In this document: positions 1 through 6,107 of the stretch, piece by piece
Position numbering within the stretch: position 1 is the first letter of the stretch
How the letters are laid out: each line of letters starts with the position of its first letter
NCBI GenBank assembly: GCA_902482615.1
Contig: CABTAA010000037.1
Location: forward strand, 1-11,013
Origin: an uncultured Collinsella sp.
GTDB lineage: Bacteria > Actinomycetota > Coriobacteriia > Coriobacteriales > Coriobacteriaceae
Length of the DNA: 11,013 nt
Reading direction: 5' to 3'
The notes under the pieces: model-generated
What the model saw: only the letters and a program-made list of their open reading frames with translations
The model's database searches: none
Told to the model about the DNA's origin: nothing
Translations under genes and position numbers: made by a program

Positions 1-96
1 GCGGCGCCTCGCGACGCCATGCGTCAGGCGGCGCGTGGTCTGGCTCAGGATAGGGCCGCCGCTCTTCTGGCGGATGCGGTAGAGGGTTTGCGTTAG
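1..96 (+). CDS. murG: C-terminal end of probable MurG (partial, cut by window edge)
   Basis: Frame 1 is open from the first base to a TAG at 94-96 and gives 31 residues ending in ALLADAVEGLR. The Ala/Arg-rich helix with an LA...LL..V..L pattern fits the last helix of MurG, the UDP-GlcNAc:undecaprenyl-pyrophosphoryl-MurNAc-pentapeptide transferase that makes lipid II at the inner face of the membrane. The fragment is too short to identify by motif. The call rests mainly on position, because murG commonly lies directly upstream of murC in dcw clusters. Another upstream dcw gene is possible. Everything before this tail is outside the window. Confidence 0.5.
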   Translation, partial: AAPRDAMRQAARGLAQDRAAALLADAVEGLR

Positions 97-193
97 TTAG
101 GCGGGATATCGTCGGTCGCCCTCGCGCTGATGCGGTAGGTGCGGTACAGTTAACGGGTTACAGGCAGTGTTTACGCAAGGAGTACACGAGCAC
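97..193 (+). other. murG-murC spacer with murC ribosome binding site
   Basis: This 97-base gap holds no ORF of its own, no convincing terminator and no clear -35/-10 pair, so murC is probably read through from upstream. An AAGGAG at 177-182 lies 11 bases before the ATG at 194 and decides the murC start. Confidence 0.5.
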
Positions 194-1612
194 ATGGCTG
201 ATTCCCAGACTGCAACCTCCGCGCCCGAGTTTAAGAGCGCCCACTTTATCGGTATCGGCGGCGCCGGCATGAGCGGCATCGCCCTCGTTCTGCATGAGCG
301 TGGTTATGCCGTTACCGGCTCCGACCTTAAGACGTCACGTTATATCCGTCAGCTTACCCGCGCTGGCGTGAAGGTGCATGTGGGCCATGAGGCCGCCACG
401 ATCGACGAGGTCAAGCCCGACGTGGTTGTTGTCTCCACCGCTATTCCGGAGTCCAACCCTGAACTCGTGCGCGCTCGCGAGCTTGGTATTCCCGTGTGGC
501 CCCGCGCCAAGATGCTCTCTGCTTTGGGCCACGGCTACACCACCGTCGCTGTTGCCGGCACGCATGGCAAGACTACCACGTCTTCGATGTGCGCCACCAT
601 GCTCGACCGCATGGGTCTGGATCCGAGCTTCTTGATCGGTGGCATCGTCGAGGGCTATGACACGAACGGCAAGAACGGCTCGGGCGACTACTTCGTCGCC
701 GAGGCAGACGAGTCCGACAGCTCCTTCCTGTTCCTGAACCCCAACGTGGTCATTGTGACCAACGTCGAGGCCGACCACCTCGATCACTACTCGGGTATCG
801 AGGAGATCGAGGCAACTTTCGCCAAATTTATGAGCCTGGTGGGCGAGGACGGTACCGTCATCGTCTGCGGCGAGGACCCGCATCTGGTCGAGCTCGCCAA
901 GTCGACGGGCCGTCACGTGCTTTCCTACGGCTTTGCCGAGAGCAACGACATCGTCTGCATGCACCCGGATGTCAAGGGCATCCAGAGCGATTTTATCGTT
1001 CGCTTTGAGGACGGCACTGAGCACGCTGTGGAGATCAAGAGCAATCCCGGTCGCCACAACATGCTCAACGCCACGGCGGTGCTCACCGTCGCCCATGTCC
1101 TGGGCCTTGACATCGACGCCGCCGCCAAGGCGCTCTCGAGCTTTGAGGGCGTCCGCCGTCGCTTTACCCACGTGGGCGATATCGATGGCATCACCGTGGT
1201 CGATGATTACGGCCATCACCCCACCGAGATCAAGGCGACGCTTGCTGCTGCTTCGTCGCTGGGCTACAAGCACGTCGACGTCGTGTTCCAGCCGCACCGC
1301 TATTCGCGCCTGCAGGCCCTGTGCGACGACTTTGCCGATGCATTTGCCAATGCCGATAAACTGCTGCTGATTGATGTGTTCTCGGCTGGCGAGATGCCCA
1401 TTCCGGGTGTCACCTCTAAGATGCTCGCCGATACCGTGCGCGCCAAGCATCCTGGCAAGGAGGTCGTGTACTGCTCCAGCCGTCTTGAGCTCAATCAGGA
1501 GCTCAAGCAGATGGTGGGCGAGGGCGACCTGCTGCTCACTATGGGTGCCGGTGACGTTACGACCGTCGGTCCCGAGTTCATTGAGTATCTGACTGCCAAG
1601 AAAGACGCTTAA
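194..1612 (+). CDS. murC: UDP-N-acetylmuramate--L-alanine ligase MurC
   Basis: This cytoplasmic Mur ligase adds L-alanine to UDP-MurNAc with ATP, the first step of the peptidoglycan stem peptide. The 472-residue length is normal for the family. The N-terminal UDP-binding Rossmann domain opens with GIGGAGMSG (about 20-28). The central ATPase domain has the P-loop GTHGKTTTSS (about 122-131), EADESD (170-175) and NVEADHLDHY (190-199). The C-terminal domain is marked by NPGRHNMLNA (284-293), RRRF (321-324), DDYGHHPTEI (337-346) and QPHRYSR (366-372); the YGHHPTE string is typical of MurC. I chose the ATG at 194 because an AAGGAG lies 11 bases upstream. The in-frame GTG at 167 would add nine residues and overlap that site. 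murB follows after 5 bases, so the two are probably co-transcribed. Confidence 0.97.
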   Translation: MADSQTATSAPEFKSAHFIGIGGAGMSGIALVLHERGYAVTGSDLKTSRYIRQLTRAGVKVHVGHEAATIDEVKPDVVVVSTAIPESNPELVRARELGIPVWPRAKMLSALGHGYTTVAVAGTHGKTTTSSMCATMLDRMGLDPSFLIGGIVEGYDTNGKNGSGDYFVAEADESDSSFLFLNPNVVIVTNVEADHLDHYSGIEEIEATFAKFMSLVGEDGTVIVCGEDPHLVELAKSTGRHVLSYGFAESNDIVCMHPDVKGIQSDFIVRFEDGTEHAVEIKSNPGRHNMLNATAVLTVAHVLGLDIDAAAKALSSFEGVRRRFTHVGDIDGITVVDDYGHHPTEIKATLAAASSLGYKHVDVVFQPHRYSRLQALCDDFADAFANADKLLLIDVFSAGEMPIPGVTSKMLADTVRAKHPGKEVVYCSSRLELNQELKQMVGEGDLLLTMGAGDVTTVGPEFIEYLTAKKDA

Positions 1613-1617
1613 GTCTA

Positions 1618-2529
1618 ATGGGTCTGTTTAACGCCGTCATGGCGCTCTCGGGCATGATCGACACGGATGTGATCGAGGATGAGCGCCTTGCGCGTCATAC
1701 GAGCTATCGTATCGGCGGCAAGGCCGACCTCTTTGTGACGTGCCATAGCTATCATGCCCTCCGCCGCGCCGTGGCGGTGCTCGATCGCGAGCAGGTGCCG
1801 TGGGTCATCATCGGCAAGGGCTCCAATCTGCTGGTTGCCGATGGCGGTTATCGCGGCGCCGTCATTTCGCTCGGACGTGAGTTTCAGCGCACGGTTGTTG
1901 CCGATGACGGTTGTACGCTGACGGTCGGTGCGGGCGTGATGTTTGCGCGCCTGGTCAACGATGCCCTGTCGCGTAGCCTCTCGGGCCTTGAGTTTGCCGT
2001 TGGCATCCCTGGTTCGGTTGGCGGTGCGATATCTATGAATGCCGGCACACGGACCGAGTGGATTGGCTCGCTGGTTGAGGATGTCGTAACGTTTGACCCG
2101 GCATCCGGTATCAAACATTATGCGGGGTCCGAGATCACTTGGGGCTACCGCGAATGTAGCCTTCCCCGCAATGAGATCATCCTCGAGTGCGTGCTCAAGC
2201 TTAAACCGGCGCCCAAGGCCGACATTCGCGAGCGCATGGAGCGGTACCTGACGAGGCGCAAGCGTACACAGCCCATGGGTCGCGCATCCTGCGGGTCGGT
2301 CTTTCGCAACCCGCCCGATGCGAGCGTGGGCAAGCTTATCGAGGATTGTGGATTAAAGGGTTTTTCGATTGGCGGCGCGGAAGTTTCGCCCGTTCACGCT
2401 AATTTTATCGTTAATAACGGAACTGCCTCGGCCGATGACGTTGCCGCGGTTATCAGACATGTGCACGGAAAGGTGAGGGAGGCGTATGGCATCGAGCTCA
2501 GACCGGAAGTTAAATTCCTCGGCTTCTAG
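1618..2529 (+). CDS. murB: UDP-N-acetylenolpyruvoylglucosamine reductase MurB
   Basis: MurB is an FAD-dependent reductase that uses NADPH to turn UDP-GlcNAc-enolpyruvate into UDP-MurNAc, the substrate for MurC next door. In this 303-residue protein the FAD-binding region shows SYRIGGKAD (29-37), GKGSNLL (66-72) and GIPGSVGGAISMNAG (129-143). Visible catalytic positions are YR at 177-178, the proton-donor Ser227 in CGSVFRNP (225-232), and Glu297 in LRPEVKF. The CGSVFRNP form and short length match the Gram-positive type II enzymes rather than the longer E. coli type. The ATG at 1618 lies 5 bases after the murC stop and has no strong Shine-Dalgarno sequence, so its translation may depend on coupling to murC. 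Its last 44 bases also encode the start of ftsQ. Confidence 0.96.
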   Translation: MGLFNAVMALSGMIDTDVIEDERLARHTSYRIGGKADLFVTCHSYHALRRAVAVLDREQVPWVIIGKGSNLLVADGGYRGAVISLGREFQRTVVADDGCTLTVGAGVMFARLVNDALSRSLSGLEFAVGIPGSVGGAISMNAGTRTEWIGSLVEDVVTFDPASGIKHYAGSEITWGYRECSLPRNEIILECVLKLKPAPKADIRERMERYLTRRKRTQPMGRASCGSVFRNPPDASVGKLIEDCGLKGFSIGGAEVSPVHANFIVNNGTASADDVAAVIRHVHGKVREAYGIELRPEVKFLGF

Positions 2530-3742
2530 AGCATCGAAACCCACCTTCCGCCGCGCCGGAGGGCGTTCCGGCGCGCCTGCCAAACCTCAACGCAATATCG
2601 TCGCGCACTCTAAGCCTGTCGGGCATGCTCGACAGACCAGTCGTCCGGTTGTCGGCTCGCAGCTCGGTAATCGTCCGGCCGCAAAAAAGTCCTCGCGTCC
2701 CTCGGTGACGTCAAAGCCTGTTATGGGCGCCAAGCCTGCCCGTCCTATGGCAACTCCTAAGCCCTCGACAGGAACTAAGGCGGCGCGTCCGAGTCGCACG
2801 CTGGGCGCATCGAAACCGCGCTCGCTGACATCGGTGCCGGCTACCGCCAAGAAGCCTTCGGGTAAAAAAGGCGTCAACCCGTTGTCTTTACTTAGGGCGA
2901 TGGCAAATAAAACATCAGACGCCGCTTCTGTCGTTACAGGCAAAGGCAAAATCGTGGGCGGCGTTTTGGCCGTCTTGGCCGTGCTCGTCGTCGTTGCTAT
3001 CGTGGTGATTAACTCTGGATTGTTTACCGCCACTGATATTCAGATTCAAGGCAGCGAGCATGTGACGAAGCACGATGCTATCCAGCTGATCGATTTGCCC
3101 GAGGGAACGTCGCTTTTTAACGTCGATCCCGACCAGATTACCGAGGACCTCAAGCAGAACCCGTGGGTCTCGGGCGTGGATGTCCAGCGTCAGTTCCCAC
3201 ATACGCTCATCATTACGCCGATGGAGCGCAAGGTCATTGCAATTGCCTATATCAGCTCCGATGACCTTGCCTGGGCCATCGGGGATGATGACACCTGGAT
3301 CGCCCCGCTGTCGACGTCGGTCGAAGTGGATGACCAGGGCAACGTCATCACGACGGGGCAGGGCTCAAATACCCTGACCGGCATTGATGCCGCGCTGGCG
3401 CTCGCTAAGCACTATGGCGCGGTGTTGTTGACTGATGTCTCGGCGGATGTCGCTCCGGTTTCCGGCCAGGCAGTGAGCTCCAAGGCCGTTAAGGCTGGCT
3501 TGGATTATGTGCGTGGTTTTTCGAGCGAGTTCTTGGGACAAGTCAAGGATATTTCCACGCCTTCGGTCGAAGCCATCTCGGCAAACCTCAATAACGGCAT
3601 TGAGGTGTCGCTGGGCGATTCGAACGATATCGTCAAGAAGGAGCGCGTAGTCACCAAGCTGCTTTCGCAGGTAGAGGGCGTAACGTATATCAATGTGCGC
3701 TCTCCGGGTAACTATACATTTAGGAACGCTCCGACCTCGTAG
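2486..3742 (+). CDS. ftsQ: Cell division protein FtsQ/DivIB with long basic N-terminal extension
   Basis: FtsQ/DivIB is a single-pass membrane protein of the divisome that links early and late division proteins (partners FtsB/DivIC and FtsL). In this 418-residue protein, residues 1 to about 150 are a low-complexity cytoplasmic region rich in Ser, Lys, Arg, Pro and Ala, with repeated SKP/AKP/ARP-like units. A hydrophobic helix follows at about 156-176 (GGVLAVLAVLVVVAIVV). A POTRA domain then covers about 181-250 (IQIQGSEHVT, GTSLFNVD, NPWVSGVDVQRQFPHTL, MERKVIA), and the rest is the extracellular FtsQ/DivIB domain. The cytoplasmic part is much longer than the short tail usual in E. coli FtsQ. 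The ATG at 2486 has AGGTGA and GGGAGG upstream and lies inside the murB 3' end. Codon use is less biased to G/C endings than in ftsZ, which suggests weaker expression. Confidence 0.92.
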   Translation: MASSSDRKLNSSASRASKPTFRRAGGRSGAPAKPQRNIVAHSKPVGHARQTSRPVVGSQLGNRPAAKKSSRPSVTSKPVMGAKPARPMATPKPSTGTKAARPSRTLGASKPRSLTSVPATAKKPSGKKGVNPLSLLRAMANKTSDAASVVTGKGKIVGGVLAVLAVLVVVAIVVINSGLFTATDIQIQGSEHVTKHDAIQLIDLPEGTSLFNVDPDQITEDLKQNPWVSGVDVQRQFPHTLIITPMERKVIAIAYISSDDLAWAIGDDDTWIAPLSTSVEVDDQGNVITTGQGSNTLTGIDAALALAKHYGAVLLTDVSADVAPVSGQAVSSKAVKAGLDYVRGFSSEFLGQVKDISTPSVEAISANLNNGIEVSLGDSNDIVKKERVVTKLLSQVEGVTYINVRSPGNYTFRNAPTS

Positions 3743-3806
3743 CGCTGGTTGATGCTTTGTTGAGGGGCCATACCACGCCGTTTATCTGGTTTGTTTGGTT
3801 TTCACG

Positions 3807-3885
3807 GTCAATTATTTGACTGATACGTTCATAATGTGCAAACATAATACGGTTTACCTTTGCATTTACTTTCAACCTGAAGGTT
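3807..3885 (+). promoter_or_regulatory. AT-rich upstream region of ftsZ with two small dyads
   Basis: The 199-base gap between ftsQ and ftsZ is clearly richer in A and T than its surroundings. Two inverted repeats stand out: GTCAA-TTAT-TTGAC at 3807-3820 and AACCT-GA-AGGTT at 3874-3885. Between them lie T-led hexamers in series from 3853 (TTTACC, TTTGCA, TTTACT, TTCAAC). These could be regulator sites for ftsZ, but both dyads are short and no regulator can be named. Confidence 0.25.
3820..3848 (+). promoter_or_regulatory. Candidate ftsZ promoter
   Basis: CTGATA at 3820-3825 (4 of 6 to the -35 consensus) and CATAAT at 3843-3848 (5 of 6 to the -10) are separated by 17 bases, giving a leader of roughly 85-90 bases before ftsZ. 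A second CATAAT occurs at 3830-3835 without a good -35. A weaker alternative is TTGCAT at 3860-3865 with GTTAAT at 3883-3888. The call rests on consensus matching only. Confidence 0.4.
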
Positions 3886-3941
3886 AATGTGCGCAGGGGT
3901 CGACCCATGCTATGGCTATAACCTTTGTTCGGAGGACCGAC

Positions 3942-5096
3942 ATGCACGAGACAGAGATCAACAACTACCTTGCCGTCATTAAGGTGGTCGGCGTCGGCGG
4001 CGGCGGTACCAACGCGGTCAATCGAATGATCGAAGAGGGCATCCGCGGCGTCGAGTTTGTTGCCATCAACACCGATGCTCAGGCACTCGCGATCTCTGAT
4101 GCCGATATCAAGGTGCACATCGGCACCGACCTTACCCGCGGCCTGGGCGCCGGCGCCAACCCCGAGGTTGGCCGCAAGGCTGCCGATGAGTCCCGCGACG
4201 ACATTGCCGAGGCGCTCGCTGGTGCCGACATGGTGTTCATCACCTGCGGCGAGGGCGGTGGCACCGGTACCGGCGCTGCTCCCATCGTTGCCGATATCGC
4301 GATGAACGAGGTCGGTGCGCTGACCGTCGCCGTCGTGACCAAGCCCTTCACCTTCGAGGGCCGCAAGCGCAAGAAGAGTGCCGAGGAGGGCATTAAGACC
4401 CTCTCCGATTGCGTCGACACCATGATCGTCATCCCTAACGATAAGCTGCTCGACATCGCCGAGAAGAAGACCACCATGCTCGAGGCCTTCGCGATTGCCG
4501 ATGGCGTCCTTTCCCAGGGCACCCAGGGCATCACCGACCTCATCACCGTCCCCGGTATCATCAACCTGGACTTCGCCGATGTTAAGACCATCATGAAGCA
4601 GGCCGGTACCGCCATGATGGGTATCGGTACCTCTTCTGGGGACACCCGTGCCGTCGACGCTGCCCAGCAGGCCATCTCCAGCCCGCTGCTCGAGAGCTCC
4701 ATCGATGGTGCCACGCGCGTGCTGCTCTCCATCGCCGGTTCCAAGGACCTGGGCATCCAGGAGATCAGCGACGCCGCCGACGTTGTCGCCAACGCCGTCG
4801 ACCCCGAGGCCAACATCATCTTCGGTACCGTTGTCGACGAGTCCCTGGGCGATCAGGTGCGTATCACCGTCATCGCTACGGGCTTCTCCGACTCCAACGT
4901 CAACCGTCAGGACGAGCTCTTTGCTGCTCAGCAGTCTCAGAGCAAGGCCGCTGCCTCCGCTGAGCCGCAGCGCACCGCTCCTGCCACGAGCCCGGCTCAG
5001 GCCGCTCCGACCCGCAACGTCGGTGGCACCGAGCTTCCTAACTTCGGCAACGATCAGTTCGAGCTTCCCGACTTCCTGAAGCGCGGTAGCTTCTAA
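3942..5096 (+). CDS. ftsZ: Cell division protein FtsZ
   Basis: FtsZ is the tubulin-like GTPase that polymerises at midcell into the Z-ring. This 384-residue protein has the N-terminal nucleotide-binding region VVGVGGGGTNAVNRM (15-29), NTDAQAL (43-49) and the tubulin signature GEGGGTGTGAAP (103-114). Glu rather than Met before the signature is the actinobacterial form. The T7 synergy loop NLDFADV is at 208-214. After about residue 315 comes an Ala/Ser/Pro/Gln-rich linker, then a C-terminal peptide (about 371-381, DQFELPDFLKR) expected to bind partner proteins. The ATG at 3942 has GGAGG at 3931-3935 with 6-base spacing. The in-frame ATG at 3912 lacks such a site and would add ten atypical residues. 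Strong preference for C-ending codons suggests high expression. A candidate promoter upstream and a strong terminator downstream make it probably its own transcript. Confidence 0.98.
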   Translation: MHETEINNYLAVIKVVGVGGGGTNAVNRMIEEGIRGVEFVAINTDAQALAISDADIKVHIGTDLTRGLGAGANPEVGRKAADESRDDIAEALAGADMVFITCGEGGGTGTGAAPIVADIAMNEVGALTVAVVTKPFTFEGRKRKKSAEEGIKTLSDCVDTMIVIPNDKLLDIAEKKTTMLEAFAIADGVLSQGTQGITDLITVPGIINLDFADVKTIMKQAGTAMMGIGTSSGDTRAVDAAQQAISSPLLESSIDGATRVLLSIAGSKDLGIQEISDAADVVANAVDPEANIIFGTVVDESLGDQVRITVIATGFSDSNVNRQDELFAAQQSQSKAAASAEPQRTAPATSPAQAAPTRNVGGTELPNFGNDQFELPDFLKRGSF

Positions 5097-5122
5097 GTCG
5101 TTCTTTGCATTGTTGTGCGCAG

Positions 5123-5155
5123 GGGCGTGTCCGTATGGACGCGCCCTTTTTATTT
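5123..5155 (+). terminator. Rho-independent terminator after ftsZ
   Basis: GGGCGTGTCC (5123-5132) pairs with GGACGCGCCC (5137-5146) over ten base pairs, one of them G-U, around a GTAT loop. TTTTTATTT follows at once. It begins 26 bases after the ftsZ stop and is a textbook intrinsic terminator that separates ftsZ from the pgeF-pst unit. Confidence 0.93.
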
Positions 5156-5183
5156 CGACTTTGTAAACTAGAACCTCCAATCT

Positions 5184-5205
5184 CTTTACGTTCCCTTTAC
5201 GATTG
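5184..5205 (+). promoter_or_regulatory. Putative Pho box (11-bp direct repeat) upstream of pgeF-pstSCAB-phoU
   Basis: CTTTACG occurs at 5184-5190 and again at 5195-5201, exactly 11 bases apart. Known PhoB/PhoP sites are direct repeats with this period: CTGTCAT-like 7-mers in E. coli, TT(A/C/T)ACA with 5-base gaps in Bacillus, and GTTCACC-type repeats in Streptomyces. The core TTTACG-N5-TTTACG fits the Bacillus pattern except for the final base. The repeat lies about 105 bases before pgeF, the first gene of the unit that holds pst and phoU. The match and context are suggestive. Binding by a PhoP homologue is inferred, and no such regulator gene is in the window. Confidence 0.55.
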
Positions 5206-5221
5206 CCTCCAGCGCAGCAGG

Positions 5222-5254
5222 TATCCTTTTAGAGAAGTATGACAGCCGTATAAA
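5222..5254 (+). promoter_or_regulatory. Candidate -10 elements for the pgeF-pst operon
   Basis: Two options exist. TATCCT at 5222-5227 (4 of 6) would place its -35 region at about 5199-5204, inside the second CTTTACG repeat. That is the usual arrangement at activator-dependent Pho promoters with poor -35 sequences. TATAAA at 5249-5254 (5 of 6) has TTTAGA at 5228-5233 upstream, but with only a 15-base spacer. The first fits the Pho box better; sequence alone does not decide between them. Confidence 0.35.
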
Positions 5255-5306
5255 CGCGTGCTGTAGCGGCGATGCCGCGGTACTTGTGTTATTAGGAGGC
5301 TTTAGT

Positions 5307-6107
5307 ATGGCAGCACGTGCGGACAAAGTTTCGCGTGTCGACCATGATGGAGTTACGTTGGTGGAGGGCGCGACATCCGATGTTCGCTTTGCCTTCACCG
5401 AGCGCGCCGGTGGCGTTTCCGAAGATGCGTACTCCTCACTCAACTTGGGCTCGCATGTTGGCGATGACCCCTTTGCTGTTCAAGAAAATCGTCGTCGTGC
5501 GCTCGAGGCTATGGGTGCCGCCGAGTGCGAGCACAACCTGCTCGTTCCCAATCAGGTCCATGGTGATCATATCGTTGCGGTGACCTCGAACGGCGCCGAT
5601 GACCTTGAGGACGTTCGCGAGCAGATTGCCGAGGGCTGTGATGCCATCGTCTGCACGGCGCATAACGTGCCCGTGCTGCTCTGCTTTGCCGACTGCGTTC
5701 CCGTGGTGCTGGTGGCCCCCGGCGGATTTGCCGTGGTGCACTCCGGTTGGAAGGGCACGATTGCACGTATTTCCGCCAAGGCGTGCCAGGCGCTTTGCGA
5801 TGCTGCCGGTTGCGATGCGAGCGACGTTTCCGCCTATATCGGCCCCCATATCTTGGGTGACGAATATGAGGTATCCCAGGAACTCATGGATCGCTTTGCC
5901 GCCGAGTTCTCTTGCATCGATGCGAATACCTCTCGCATGCTTGATCTTTCCGCTGCCATTCGCGAGGCGCTGGTAGATGTCGGTGTCGACGCGGATAATA
6001 TCGTGGATACCCAGCTTTCGACCGTGCGTCAGAACGACCGCTTTTATTCCTACCGTAACGAGGACGGCACCTGTGGGCGCCATGCTGCGATCGGCGTGAT
6101 GCTATGA
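5307..6107 (+). CDS. pgeF: Peptidoglycan editing factor PgeF (YfiH/YlmD, multicopper-polyphenol-oxidase-like family)
   Basis: Members of this family (YfiH, YlmD, human LACC1) have purine nucleoside phosphorylase/adenosine deaminase activity. In E. coli, YfiH (PgeF) was linked to removal of wrongly inserted residues from peptidoglycan precursors. The 266-residue length is normal. The likely metal-binding and catalytic positions are His85 in NQVHG, Cys130 in FADCVPV and His145 in VHSGWKGT. Other family marks are LNLGSHVGDD (45-54), AYIGPHILGDEYEVS (176-190) and the C-terminal FYSYRNEDGTCGRHA (246-260). TAGGAGG at 5293-5299, 7 bases before the ATG at 5307, fixes the start; the in-frame GTG at 5286 precedes that site. 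The stop overlaps the pstS start as ATGA, which implies one mRNA and coupled translation with the phosphate genes. Confidence 0.93.
   Translation: MAARADKVSRVDHDGVTLVEGATSDVRFAFTERAGGVSEDAYSSLNLGSHVGDDPFAVQENRRRALEAMGAAECEHNLLVPNQVHGDHIVAVTSNGADDLEDVREQIAEGCDAIVCTAHNVPVLLCFADCVPVVLVAPGGFAVVHSGWKGTIARISAKACQALCDAAGCDASDVSAYIGPHILGDEYEVSQELMDRFAAEFSCIDANTSRMLDLSAAIREALVDVGVDADNIVDTQLSTVRQNDRFYSYRNEDGTCGRHAAIGVML

Noticed and set aside
335..1450. 371-residue open frame on the minus strand opposite murC
   Set aside because: It mirrors the biased codon use of murC; the product is a His/Ala/Val/Gly-rich string with no family motif and no supporting context.
3853..3870. TTTACC and TTTACT upstream of ftsZ as a second Pho box
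   Set aside because: The copies are 12 bases apart rather than 11, they differ from each other, and ftsZ has no known phosphate link.
3912..3941. Upstream ATG for ftsZ adding ten residues
   Set aside because: The GGAGG at 3931-3935 is well placed only for the ATG at 3942, and homologous FtsZ proteins start near that point.
3720..5180. 486-residue open frame on the minus strand covering all of ftsZ and both flanking spacers
   Set aside because: It is antisense to a strongly supported FtsZ. Heavy use of C-ending codons on the + strand leaves few stops in this minus frame. The translation is rich in Gly, Asp, Val and Leu without recognisable motifs.
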